In this document: positions 27,061-39,551 of the stretch, one piece after another
Layout of the letters: each line of letters opens with the position of its first letter
Numbering within the stretch: position 1 is the first letter of the stretch
NCBI RefSeq assembly: GCF_003073045.1
Contig: NC_037593.1
Span: 13,462,735-13,526,734, forward strand
From: Pomacea canaliculata
Lineage: Eukaryota; Mollusca; Gastropoda; Architaenioglossa; Ampullariidae
Length of the DNA stretch: 64,000 nt
Direction: 5' to 3'
The notes under the pieces: generated by a model
Seen by the model: only the letters and a program-made list of their open reading frames with translations
The model's database searches: none
Told to the model about the DNA's origin: nothing
Position numbers and translations under genes: made by a program

Positions 27061-29240
27061 GTCTGTTCTTTCTCTCCTAATCTTCGATACTCGAAAGGAG
27101 ATGCCAGTTGCTTACCAAACAGTTTGAAGTCGAAAAGACAGAACCAAAGAATCTCATTAAAACCAATGTTAACACGAGAGCGAAAGGGAACAACAACCTC
27201 TCGACAGTCTTGCAGACAGATGGTTGTAGTCCTTATAGTTCATTTCGACAGTCTGTTTGGATTATGATTTCACGAGTCGTGGACTTAAAATATCAACTCC
27301 GAACAGGCACGAGGAGGTAGGTGAAGGTTTAATCTTCTCAAATGTTAAGGAAAACAAAATCAAAAGTTTGCTGAACATTCAAAACAACTGGTATTCGGTA
27401 TCCTTGTGATGTTTGTGAAAAGAAACTGCGGTGTTGTCCGTGCACTCGTGTGGTTCTTGCGGCTGTTTGTGCAACAGCTTGGACTTGATCTGAACTCTAA
27501 TATCAACGCATTGATAATTTGAGAGACAGGATTTGAAGTTTATCTGTTACAACAGATATCAGTATACGTTCTGCGATAAGTGAGCAGATAAGTAATTTTT
27601 TTTCGGTCGTGTTATCAATCAACGCTGTATTAAAGCTTCAACAGTTCATCTGCAGGTACATCGAGAGACATACACGGTACCATATCCAGTAGGATATACT
27701 TGGGTTTGTTATATATTGTTAGGCTGCATACGGAAAATATCACACTCTGAGATTCAACAACATGCATGAAACTGAAAAAATAGGATTTTCAGTTAAATAT
27801 TTATTGTATTAGTTCATCAAAAGGACGACAGCCAGTAAAACAACAGTGCTGTTTTTATGGTGCGGATTCATTTCTTGGTCGTTGGAAGCTAATGTCTTAC
27901 AATACTGTGTTTCAAAGTTAAAAAAAAGCAAAACAAAAAATCAACAACATATATTCTGTTCTTACAAAGATTAAAAATCATAAGTGATTCCATAGTCTGT
28001 TTGATACAAGATGTTTAAATCTTAAATTAAGAAAGACTGAGATAGACATTCAACACGAAATATAATTATTGAGTAGAACGAACAAACGGATGAATGGATG
28101 ATCGAACGGAAAAATGAAGAAAGGAAGAAACGAAAAATCGATGTCAATACAAATCCAAAATGAAAAATTTAATTATGCCGTGAAAAATAGGTTTTTAGTT
28201 AAATCTTTTAAATGCACTGGTAAAAAATATATTTCTTTTGCTTTCTTTATCTTTGAGCTAGGCTGAATGAGCGCTTGAAAGCAACAACAAACTGAGCATA
28301 AATATCAAATGAGTTACAGGTAATAATAAGTTAATTTGTATAGCACAATATGTCGGCAATAAGCAAGCTCATTACGCTGAACAGGATCCAGGAAATAGTC
28401 ATAAAGATGTAGACCGAAGAACAATGAGAGGACATGCTTAGTTTCGGCATTAGAGTGTGATTACTGGACATTTAACGACTCCAGAAAACAAGCGTTAGTG
28501 ACATCAGGAGAAGATATACTGAGTGTACTGAGCAATCTTGAGATCATCAAAAAAACAGTAGCATTTTAAATTGCAAAAAGGTGATCATCACTTCAGTTTA
28601 TTCACTGCAACTCAAGAACGCTGACGAAGTGAGTGAAGAGCGCCAGAGTGGAATCCAGTCCAATCAGTTCACATTAAAAAAAACAAAAAACAAAAACAAA
28701 AACAAAAACGTACAATCCAGTTCAAAACAGAAGAATGGAGCAAATACAGCAGAAGCACGTGTAAGCATGAAGAGCCAACATTTTAGTCCAAATCGAAACA
28801 TGAAACAAAATGAAGAACCGATCTCCTCAGCTAATTAGGCGAAGGGACATCAAGTCCTGTGGGTTCTCTTTATCTTTGGAAATAATTTGTGTTTTGTGTA
28901 TTCACCAAGTACTTGTAGGTTCACAAATTACCCTTAGGCTTTTGCAAATTTACGAACATTTTCTCGAATAGGCAAGGAAAACTTGGCTTACAATGTCAAT
29001 TGGAACTATACTTAGATGCTGCATACAAGGGAGATAAGTTATATGCATTTCACCTTTAATTTGTCTTTGTTTGTTTCGCTTTGTTTGTTTTGTTTTGTTT
29101 CCTCGCTTGCCTGCTTAGTTATTTGGCTGCTCAGGTCCTTTCTGAAGGTGCTTGCTTTCATCCTTCCTTCAGTCTTTCAAAGATTGTTTGATGTAATCTT
29201 TCTAGTCTTTTTTATTATTTTTTTTCTCTCTCTCTTTAAC
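27061..29240. other. intergenic region
   Basis: Between the 5' end of the claudin-like gene and the 3' end of the caspase-like gene I recognise no gene. The sequence is AT-rich. It includes an (AAAAAC)n stretch at about 28677-28709 and, near 28320-28400, a segment starting ATAATAAGTTAATTTGTATA that resembles common dispersed animal repeats. Confidence 0.45.
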
Positions 29241-32200
29241 TCACAAATAAACAGGCTTTCGAAGAGTGGAGATGAAGCTAGGAATCTGCTTGAAGCTCCG
29301 CCCCCTTCCTGTCGTCATCTCCATGCTCGCCACCTGCTGGGCAACCAGCGTCAGACACGTGACCAGGTCCTGTGACCTCCCTTGATTCTGCAGGACGTCG
29401 GCCAGCACCCTAATGTAGTGTGAGCCGCCCAGAGAGTTCGTCCACATGACGTAGCCAGGACACGTGGCGAAGGCTAGAAGAAAGTCGGCCTCGTCCGGCA
29501 CCCTCTGAGGTCCGTCTTCGGTCCTCTCGGCTGCCTTGCATTCTATTGTGTCTCCTGCCTTTGGAATCCGAAGCGACGGCAACTGTTGTTGTCCCTCGCA
29601 GTTCGGTTTTTCTATGACGATCTCGGGCACCTTCTTTCTCGGCTCCAGCGCTGACTTTGGCCTGAGGGGCAAATGGTAGCTCACTTCGACAGCCGATATC
29701 GCTCTTTCTTCGCAACTGTTTCCCTTGACAGGGTGCGCCACCCTCGAGTCCTCGTGATGCCTTATGATGTTGGGATCGCCTGCACGGCTCGACGACGGGT
29801 CGTGCGCCAGGAATTCTGGGTAGCCATTCGTGTTCTTGACGTGCATGATAGAATTGTTTTCCTTGGCTGTGGAAGGCATTCTGGAGTCCACAGGACGGCG
29901 CAGGATACTGGAATTATCTGCAGCACTCGATGCCAGGTTGTGTTCCTGGAATTCTGGGTAGCCGCTCATGTCGTTGACGCCCATGCTGGCTGGAAGGATG
30001 AAGATTTTGGGCTTGCCGGCAAGTCGGGGGCAAGCCGAGGCGGTAAGCGTACTGGTGAGTCTGTCCAGGCGGCACGGTCTCTTGTAGATGTCAAGAAAGT
30101 AGTCCCTGAAGGGGGAGAAAAGTAAAAATTTATTCACTTGAACGCAGAACAGTTCGTCTGGCAACGATTTTTCTAAATGGATAATTTATTATATTTTAAG
30201 CATTATAAAGTTGTTTTTTTTACATTGCCAAAACTTGCGGACACGAGATGGCGTTTGCATTGCCTCCCTTGGGTTTGAGTCTCTCTTTGTCAGTCTTCTC
30301 TGTTTGTCTGTCTTAGTTTATGCATACCTGTCTTCCAGATGTACAAGAAGAACGACAATCAAGTATTCTGTTTCCCGTTGTCCTTCTTGAACATCAGGCG
30401 TAGTGTAGGCTTCCAAAATGGCGACCATGTCCTCCCAGGTGACTTCATGACTCATTCTGACCTCAAAGCCGAACTGTTCAAAGGTATCGCACAGAGTTGC
30501 AGAATCGACCTGGTAGCACTGGCGTCTGATGCTCAAGTTGTCAAAAATGAAGCAAACGCGATGTCCCGTGCGACCCAGTGTCTGCTCTGTTTCATATGGA
30601 GGGGCTTGAAACAGAAAATAACAAACACGACTGCGTGCATATGAGACGGACGGACGTGGAACACGAATACGACTAGAAATATTCTTTGAAAGTATGTCAA
30701 TACTCTTAGAACACACCAGGTACAAGAACACAGTGCACAGGGAAACGTGTTCTATTGCAAGATTTCAATGTAGCGGAGGCGGTGGAAATAGTGATGATGA
30801 CAATGATACTGATAAAGACGACGCCTTCTCCACAATTGCCAGCATCGTAAAGGTGAAGGAGCAGACCCCTACCTCTGCTGGGCATGCTGAACGAAGAACC
30901 ACTGACGTCTGATATCCTGCAGGCTCCTGCCGGCCGCAGACGCTCGTGGTCAAGCTGGCTGCAGCAGCAGCGGTCGACAGGCAGGCCCTGCTTTCTGATC
31001 ATCTTGTAACTGTTGGGTGTTTCTTGCTTCAGGGACTCCAGTAGAGCCTCGTTATTGCATAAGTTTCTCTGGAGCAAATACCACCTGCAACAATCAATCA
31101 ATCAATCAATCAATCAACCAATCAATCAAACAAAATACACAATAAATAAAAGTAACATACAAGTTATATGTTTCATGGCTATTCTTAACACACACTCACG
31201 CAAAGTCAAAGAGAGGGACACAAAGACGGCGGCAAACGATGCCAACAACGAAGAGAGGACAGACATCAGCAAAGTATTTACTTTCTTTGCCGCGACATGA
31301 CTCCATCCATAAGGTCTCGATACGTGTTGGGAGTTATGGCTCCCTTAGTGTATAACGAACGGGCCAGTGCCTTGGGGTCCACTTCCTCGGTCAGCCTGCA
31401 AAAAGGACAGGTATCCTCCTCCACCTCTCCCTTAATCTGCAGGTCCACTTCTTCTAGCTGGTCCGCCAGGTGACAGTGGCCGCAGTCCTTCCTCAGCTCC
31501 GGCAGAAAGATCGAACGGAACGTCCCTTTGTCCATCCGTCTGGCGACGATCTCCAGCATCTTCTCGTTCTTGGCGGAAGCAGACGACTGGCGGTTGATGT
31601 GCATGGCGTCGTTGGGGGTCAGCAATCCTTTGGAGACGAGCTGTTCCTGCAGGCCCGTATCCTGTAGACACAATTCGTTGACCAGCTTTTGATGACACGA
31701 CTTCAGAGCTCGCAGGTGGGACTGATCGGCACTGGACGCACCTGGCAGGGGAGACAAAAAGAAAAGATGACAACTCTCCATTAGACGATGCGAATTATTC
31801 GATTTATTTATAGCATCAAATATATGAATTTCTTTTTCTTTCTTTTGAAATCCGACATTTACTGCCCGTTATGTGAGTGTCTACATCTATCTATATCTAA
31901 AACTTCTGGCACAAAGTTTGAAGAGAGCCTGAGTTGGTGATGTATGTATGTGTGTATATGTATTTGTATATGTATGTAAAACACCAAAATAAAGCCCATG
32001 CCTAAATAGTCATGTTGTCGAATGTATGACTTTGGAAAATTTTACATGATAAGCGTGCTAGAAACAACTTCCGAACATATTTAACACATTTATTTAAATG
32101 TTTAATTATTTGTTTCGGTTAACAAAGCCATTAAGCCATGGATATTATAAGTACTGCTCCGGGATTTATAGAGATGATGCTTAGTTTCTAATCAGCTTAA

Positions 32201-34069
32201 AGCGACATTATGTAGGAAGCTATCGGAAAAGATGATTATCTCAATGACTAAGAACCTCATCCTGGAAGTTTCATTTCTATAACAAACTGAATGGCTTACT
32301 AGCTAAAATGGCAAAAGACATTAACATATTGTTGATCTAAAACATAGCATTGCAATATTTTACATTGGAATTGTCGCTGTAACTTTTTTCAATGTAAGTA
32401 GTCAAATATGAATAGAGAAACTGTCTTTTCAAAATGGGCAAAACCCTGAATGGTTTACATTTTTTCTTTTCTTTCTCTATCCCCCCTCTTTGTCTGTCTG
32501 TCTGTCTGTCTGTAGCATTTTTTTTTTAAAATCCAGTCACTTACTGCTGAAACTGCTTCCAGTCGTTCGCCGCTGTTCGTGAATTTTCCTGTAAAACATT
32601 TGGCTAAGCTGGCCCTCCATTTGGCAGATGGAGCTGATGGCGCTCTCCAGAACCTGCATATCCAATCCCCCATCCTGCTGATCGTTGTTGCTGTTGCTGC
32701 TGTTGCTGTTGCGCTGCTGTCCTTGTAGATGCAGCACAGACTCCAGCTCCTCCGCATACGTCTGCACTCTCTCCTCCATACTTTGTAGCATGATATGAAT
32801 CTGTGTATTTTTATTGTGAAATAGTTGATTAAATTATCGTGTAAAAGATACACTAAGCTTGATCATAAATTATTATCTTACTGCTCGTACACGTAAAAGA
32901 GTAAGTAATGCTTGTATTTTCAAATAGGGACATTTTAAAATACTAAAATAATTTACGATTACAATTACAAGAGGCCCGGAGAGGTCGTCTGCCCTGGACC
33001 ATTGCTGGCTCTCGGCCGCCCTGAATAGCTTAAACGATTCTAACGAAGACATCATCATCTTTCTTTTGTTATTAAAATAATGTTTGTTGCGGCAACAGCG
33101 ACAACGATGGCGGCTGTTAAGATTGGAGAAGATGGGCAGACCACGACTTGAAACAGTAAGGGAATTTATAGAAAGTTAAAGGTCAAGTAAGAAAAATTTT
33201 TCCGGTTAAACCTTGGTGTGTAATACCATTTCCCAAATTCTGGGTTAATACCTTCCACGTCTTCAGGCCGTAAATTGTATGACCTGACACGTTCGCCGTT
33301 AGTCGAAGTGTTCCGCACTCGTTTTCGACATACACGCATACAAAGATTATTATGCACAGAAAGAGATAAAACTCGTGACGTCATGTTTGTACACCTGCTG
33401 AGGCCTTGACAACACAAACGTTTTATGTACAGACCTGCGTGTTGGTCTCTTTCTGTGCATGGTGATGGTTGTAGACGTATACCTTAGGAACGACGGAATG
33501 TATTCACCCTTATTAAGCAATACTGATAGCATAAATAATATTTTGTACACGGTGTTTTGGAGATTCGAATATATATATATTAGGTATTTTAGAAGACTGT
33601 CTGGGCGAATAAAATGTTGCTGGGTAAATAGTATCCTATCATTAGGAAACATTTTTGCACCTCACTAGACCTGTAACATAAGAAGGCCTAAACTAAGAAC
33701 AAGCCTACTTGTGAAGGGAAGTCGCCGGCAAGGAGCCAAAACTTCCTTGATCAGCGTCCACTTAAGTAGTTTATACGACTCACCATGTATGATAAAATGC
33801 ATCTCGAAGTACATTCTTAATAGTGTCTTTTTATTTATTATATTTTCACTCACTCGATACAGAGATGCATGCCCTTTCTAATTCCTGAGGGTGATGACTA
33901 GGGGAAAGGGGTATCCTTTCTATGAACCCTGCAAACTTACCACTGGGTGGATTTGATCTGAAAATGACTTCCTAGTCGAAGCATCATCACCAATCAGTAG
34001 TTTAATTTTGCCGAACGATCTTTCATATATCCAGTTTATAAAGCTGTTCATCTCGGGCTGGGTGGCCAT
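29241..34069 (-). CDS. tandem-CARD caspase-like protein with degenerate active site (pseudocaspase)
   Basis: Model: complement(join(29241..30105, 30328..30604, 30873..31084, 31282..31741, 32545..32800, 32969..33058, 33941..34069)), 762 aa. All phases fit. The 90-bp exon 32969..33058 is the least certain, and skipping it also keeps frame. Start: ATGGCC in a good context, after an acceptor at 34090. The N-terminal part includes a Glu-rich helical segment and an Asn/Ser/Gln-rich run. CARD 1 spans about 165-252 (SHLRALKSCHQKLVNELCL). A second CARD-like fold spans about 275-345 across two exons. The caspase p20 begins near 385, and the catalytic His is present (H471 in LLVHLED, usual LSHGE). The usual QACxG is PASMG (Ser515), and the p10 SWRN is MWTN. 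p10 otherwise is canonical (PDEADFLLAFATCPGY, KQIPSFISTLRKPVYL). Probably a non-proteolytic CARD scaffold or regulator in apoptosis or immunity; that role is inference. Confidence 0.85.
29700..29975 (-). repeat. 138-bp tandem duplication inside the p20-p10 linker
   Basis: The linker coding sequence contains two diverged copies with a 138-bp period (46 aa). GGAATTCTGGGTAGCC occurs at 29810 and again at 29948 on the plus strand. The corresponding proteins are GYPEFQEHNLASSAAD and GYPEFLAHDPSSSRAGD, each followed by a similar DSR-containing stretch. The frame is preserved. Normal caspase inter-subunit linkers are far shorter. Confidence 0.75.
31090..31130. repeat. (CAAT)n microsatellite at a splice acceptor
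   Basis: About ten CAAT units, some imperfect. On the minus strand the array reads (GATT)n and ends in TTGCAG directly before the exon 30873..31084 of the caspase-like gene, so it forms the polypyrimidine/branch region of that intron. Confidence 0.9.
32491..32513. repeat. (TCTG)n microsatellite
   Basis: Five to six perfect TCTG units in the intron between exons 32545..32800 and 31282..31741 of the caspase-like gene, 32 bp from the donor site. Confidence 0.85.
33353..33459. repeat. inverted repeat, 14-bp perfect arms
   Basis: TGCACAGAAAGAGA (33353-33366) is repeated in inverse at 33446-33459, with a 79-bp spacer, inside an intron of the caspase-like gene. Just upstream, TTCGCCGTTAGTCGAAGTGTT recurs with few changes near 35489, suggesting both belong to a dispersed element. 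Confidence 0.5.
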
Positions 34070-34536
34070 CTCAGCTGGATTCTCTTTGTCTGGAAAGAAA
34101 GCACGCACATCACTTAATTTATTATTATTGATATTTTGTGTTACAGTCAATGTTTATGACTCTCCAGTTTTTATGCATTTCTAGATGTAAATTATTTGCT
34201 TGACGATATTTTGGTGACTCACAAATTCCGGAAAGGTTCTAGCAGTTCGTCTGAGAGGTTATAAAGGACTTATTGGTACCATGGTTTCTGAAAGATGGGA
34301 ACTACAACAACAATGACGACAACAACAACAACAAAATGACATGTTGACGGCCATAAGATAAGTGTTATAAGACATCTAGGTATACTTATAGTTCTGAGAG
34401 CAGAAGTTAAGTGTGATGAAAGATAGATAGGTTTAGTAGGCACAGTTAAACAGACAGAAAAAAGGAAGCTGTAAAAACATAAACTGCGGCGCGATCGAGG
34501 CTTTTACACACGCACGCCAATAAAGACATTCAAGAA

Positions 34537-34601
34537 ACAAACCAACAACAAACAAACAAACGAACGAACAAACAAACAAACAAACAAACAAACAAACAAA
34601 C
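34537..34601. repeat. (CAAA)n microsatellite
   Basis: About fifteen CAAA/CGAA units with minor interruptions. Confidence 0.9.
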
Positions 34602-35214
34602 GTGCAAAGGACAGCATGAGCACACGTGCGTGTTATTTTAATGCATAGTATAAAAAACACGTGCAAGCACACGTATATATATATGCAAACACCACACACA
34701 CACATCAGCTCACTTCTACGAGTATTCATGCACCTATAAATGTGACTGTATCATTTTACATACCAACGCCCCACATTCACTGTCCTCCACCCCAGAAATA
34801 GGCAGAGATCACGAGATCACGAACTGCATTTTCTGCAGCAAGAGCTCAGTTTTTCTAGTCTATCGATAGCCGCCGAAGCGACATACTTTTGCACTGAACC
34901 CATTAGTATATTTCATGTTCCTCTGTGCTCCAAGTCTCTCTCAGCCATTATAAATTTTGTTCGTACACGAGTCAGCTGAAGTGTCATGGTATCCTCATTC
35001 ACTGAATAGTTTCACCCCGTTTTCCTTCCTTGTTACCAAATCTCGCTTGCTGAGAGGGGTTTCCTTTGGCGAATGTGTCAGCATTATAATTATTAAAAAA
35101 AAACTTCACTTTTATTGGATGTCAGAACTCTTTCCCTTTATTATTTCTTAGCAGACAAAATCACATGCTCTGGAGCGCGACACATTTACACACATATATG
35201 CACACATACATACA

Positions 35215-35370
35215 CAGGGGCGTAGGAAAGATGCTCGGCTTTGGGGCAAACGGCGGGGGCCTTCATGCTTACAGTGAACGCCGTTCACATTCTTGTCTTC
35301 TCAATACCTTTTTTGAGGGGTTGGCTGCCTCCCCCCCCCCCTGCCTTAAACCCCAGTTCCTGCGCCACTG
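35215..35370. mobile_element. hAT-like MITE, about 156 bp
   Basis: Left end CAGGGGCGTAGGAA and right end (reverse complement) CAGTGGCGCAGGAA form imperfect inverted repeats, a type seen at the ends of many invertebrate hAT-derived MITEs. The interior is GC-richer than its surroundings and includes a run of ten or more C (around 35332-35341). The insertion is in a CA/TA microsatellite, so the target duplication cannot be read. Confidence 0.5.
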
Positions 35371-38300
35371 ACACACACATTCATGCAAGAAAAGGATATG
35401 CTTACATAACCTGACAATATTGCAAATTCAGAAACTTCCAAACTTGTGGATCGCAATCGTATAACCGTATATATATATAAATATAAAGTTTCGCCGTCAG
35501 TCGAAGTGTTACATACTCATGTCGGATTATCACTTAATATTTCGCCAACAATTTAATGCAAGAAAAACTATGTGGATGCCACTTTCGTTCTCGATTTACG
35601 CCACTGCAAACATCACTGGAACAGCAGCAGCAGCAAGAACAACAACAAAGGATCAACAACACAGAAGTAGGGCTTTTACGTCTGAGAAGTAAGACCATGT
35701 GATAAATATCTGTATACATGTACCTTTTTTATGAATGGTGATATCTGTAGGCGTGTTTCTTGAGAACGAACTGTTGTAGCAGAATGTTCACCCCAAATTT
35801 GGGAATTAGTATTTTGAACTGAGCTTTCCAAATCATCAGAAGAACAAAAGAAATGCACCCCTCTAGTACTTTAAGAAATGAATCGTAGCTATGGCTGATG
35901 CTTCATCTGAGAAGACTTTGAGACAGAAAGGTTGAGAATGCGGCCATGGCCAGGTTCTTCCCTCTGCCCTGCTTGCTCAATGGTCTGTAACATTCTCCAC
36001 TTGAACAACTATGTCCGCGCATTTTCTAAGTAAAATCTTCCACAACGCAAACGTCAACGGGTGCTCAGATATATTATATAACTGTCTCCTTCGAACCAAA
36101 TCTCCCCACAGTAAGCCGGGCACACAAACATCACCATCCAGAACACATTTTCCGACCAGCCATACGCACAGCAACTCCTGTGACTGAATTTTGTAGTACA
36201 AAGTCCACTCGAATTGCGGGATTTTCGTTGACATTCAAAATCCCTTCTGATGTAAAATACAGGGTTCTCTCCACGATCGTTATGAGATTTTTGCCTCCTT
36301 CATCGGCTAATAATCGCTGCGATTATTATCTTTTCAAAAATTGATTTGTTGCTTATTAGAATATCGTCGTCGCTGATATCTGCACCATGCCTAACGCTTG
36401 TTGTATGCTTTCATCGCTACCAGCCGCCATTAAAACGCGCCTGTCACTGTGTGTGGAGCAGACGATGGGTGGTCTCAGAATGTAGGGCAGACTTACACTA
36501 TATTTCAGGGTCGCATGACAGAGCAAACATGGCGACTTTTAAAGTGTGAAACATGTACACATACAGAGCACACATACAGCCGAACCATTTAGCAGTCATT
36601 GGATAAGTCAAGTGACAGTGCCAATCGATCCGTAAAGAACGATTTTTGGTGATGAATGAACATTATAACCTTACAGAATGTGCCCCTTCATTCCTTCCTT
36701 CCACACAATAGCAATGGCAAGCTTATCCACTCAGGCGTTTTCCTTTGCCCTCCCTCATATAGACCTCACCAAGCGTGATTGTGACATGATGAAGTCTGTA
36801 ACGGATCCGTTAGGGCAATGGAATGTTTTGTTAAGGTTTACAACACCCCTAACTCAACCACTTGCATTCATACAAGCAAAAAAGGTAATAAAAGAAAGAA
36901 GGAAGTATAATTAAGATAAACAGACAATCGTGTTAATAAAATATATACAGCTATAAAACAGTATACAAATCTTGCAAACTTATCTTTACAAACTCTCATG
37001 ACGTGTTTGTAGAACCATGGAGAACCATAGCCACTGCTGAATCTTGATTTGTTCACCATTTTCTCTTTCGGACACACTTAGGATAGAAGAGAGAAAGGTA
37101 AGACTGGCATATGGTCCCTTCTATAATAGGTGTCCTTCCCAAACAGCCCCTTCCTCATCCACCAACGCCGCCCCTCCTCAGCCCCTACGCTGTTCCTCCT
37201 CCACCCTTTATTTCCCCGCTGGTTACCTGGTCACTGCAAATGCACCCTCGTTTAATGGGGCTTTCCTTTAATACACATACTGAGAAATTAGCGGGGTGAG
37301 GTCAGCCTACAAACAGAGGAAAGTTGATCTGCAAATGTCGTTCCTCGACAAAGATATTTTTCCCTAACATATTCTTCGTTAAAAATACATCAGGCCGTTT
37401 TTTGAGCCCTCTCCGTGACCTTGCGCCCTAGGTGACTGCCTAGTTCACCAAATGGTATAACCTTAACTCAAATCTTACACCAACTAATTCTAAAAAGTGT
37501 CGTGACGTTGAGGGCCCTCCTTAATTTGTAGAGAAAATCAAACAGAAGTAGGCCTTTTAACAAAATAAGACAAAGGGTAGCAGTCGGAAGGGAAGAATTT
37601 TCTTGTTACCTGATGACTTCCGCATTTCAGTTTCGACCATCTATGAAAGAACTTTAACTAGACACATATGATTGGAATATGTGAATGGGATATACTTTGT
37701 GTGTATAATAGTGTGTGTGTGTGTGTGAGTGACCGAGCACATCATACAATATATTTACTAACACAAACGACCAAATATGTTCGGTAAAGAGGATCATTTT
37801 GAGTAGATCTTTTTTTTTCTGTAAGTGTACGCTGACGCCAAAGTACACTTTGACAAGTCATGTTAGTAGGTCGGCTCATGCGTTCCACCGAGCATTCTAA
37901 ATATATCGTGGTCGTAATCAAACAAGAATATCACATCCCTAAGGACACGTAAGATCTTGGCCACTTCGGTAATTTCATTTCATTCCCCCACCCCACCGCA
38001 GAAAAACTTCATCAGTTTGAACTTCCCTCTAGTCTCTTTGCCTATGTGTGAACTTGAAATGTGTCCGTCAATTATTGCGACAAACGAGTATTTGAATGAA
38101 CTTTTAAATGCGACTTCGGTTAGAACTTACGCTATTCTTTATTAGTTTCTTTGCAGTTCAGTGAAAAATTGTCATAGTTTGTATTTCTGATTTTTTTATC
38201 AGATTCGGGCAGTATGCTCGTCACATGCTTTGAAAAACTGCACTGTCTTTTAATATAGCAACCACTTCGTGACTCATACTTAAAGCCCTAATTTCTGTAT

Positions 38301-38822
38301 GTTGAATATACTTACTTGCGAGATCCACGAGAATAAAAATATTTCAGTACAGTTTTATAAAGAAAAGGCATGAGAAATGTTATAATTGTTGTCGTACATA
38401 GAATAAAATACCTAGTATTTATAGCTTTACGTATTTTATAATTTAAATATGTACAAATGCTGTTTGTGGCTGATTGACATAAATATATGAAAGTAATCTC
38501 AAAGACAAAGACAGCTTAGACAGTACAGAAGTATACATTCAGGTCAGTTAGGTGCGTGTACACGCATTTGGCTGACAGAAAACCGAACAAGGGAGTTGAC
38601 CAAGGAAAATGTTGCGAATTGCTTAGCTGAAGTGACTTCCCTTTATGACGCTGTCACTTGGAACGCGTTGTCACTGACGTAAAATTCTAAAATTAGAAAC
38701 TTTCTCAAAAATTTACTGGTGAATTTGTAACATTTATTTTATTGGATTCTTTTTGAACAGCCAGAAGGAAGACGTTTGTGTCACATCTGCCATGTCATCG
38801 CATAGATCAGCAGACGCACTTG

Positions 38823-38829
38823 TATAAAA
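38823..38829 (+). promoter_or_regulatory. candidate TATA box upstream of the Rab gene
   Basis: TGTATAAAAGCGGC is an optimal TATA element followed by GC-rich sequence, about 720 bp before the Rab start codon. A potential 5' exon could end at the donor ATATGTAAGT near 39031 and join an acceptor TATGACAG at 39523. Transcription from here is inferred. Confidence 0.35.
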
Positions 38830-39551
38830 GCGGCAGCGGATGCGTGACTTATGTATAACCAAGCACAACCAGATACAGGACAACTGTAGGCGGTTGTTTT
38901 GTAAACATCTAGCAGGGGAGCAGTACCATCTCTGACTGCCAGCTAATTGCGCTGTTGTGTTTAAAGTGTAGGATTCAGAATTATCAGCTAGACTGATAAA
39001 TATTTACATTATCAGAGCCAAGAATCTAATATGTAAGTATTATAAGCAATTATTTTATAATAGCTTTATATTGATGCTTACAATTTGATTTATTATGATC
39101 AACACACACACACACCGTCTAAGCAACATGTTTTTGCGGAGTAGCTGACATTCAAAGTAAAAGGTATGACGATCTGTTTTGTGTACGTGTGTGCATGCGC
39201 GTGTGTGTGTGCGCGTGAAAAGATCGAGACGAGATTTGAGAAGGGTGAAGATAAAGAAAGACTGTGCATGTAGAAACTTACCACACTGTATAAATGGCTG
39301 CGTATAAGGATATTCAACTCTGACGGGACGGTCGGGTCAGCTTAAACGCATTAACAAACGGACACGCTTTTAGAAATCACTGCAGACATCCTTCCTGCCG
39401 TAGAACTGACTCTCTTTCACACCCTCATAAATCTGCAAGTTTACTTAATGCTTGTACAATAGCGCGCACACACACACGAAGATTTAACCCGACTTTCTGT
39501 TCGCTCTACGTTATTTTATGACAGTTGATCTTCAAACCTTCAAAGTCAAGA

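Larger units (their letters stand above)
34090..38820. other. intergenic region, no recognised gene
   Basis: Contains the (CAAA)n array, the MITE at 35215, TA/TG microsatellites and a pyrimidine-rich stretch near 37110-37220. Several 60-85 aa open frames exist, the longest clean one on the minus strand at 35977-36234, but none shows a family motif or splice context. Upstream non-coding exons of the caspase-like gene could be hidden here. Confidence 0.45.

Noticed and set aside
29673..30125. 150-codon plus-strand open frame
   Set aside because: It is antisense to the caspase-like last exon and has no family features.
31090..31130. CRISPR-like regular repeat
   Set aside because: Units are only 4 bp with no spacers; it is a microsatellite in an animal genome.
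35977..36234. 85-codon minus-strand open frame
   Set aside because: No motif, no convincing splice or promoter context and no continuation on either side; left as intergenic.
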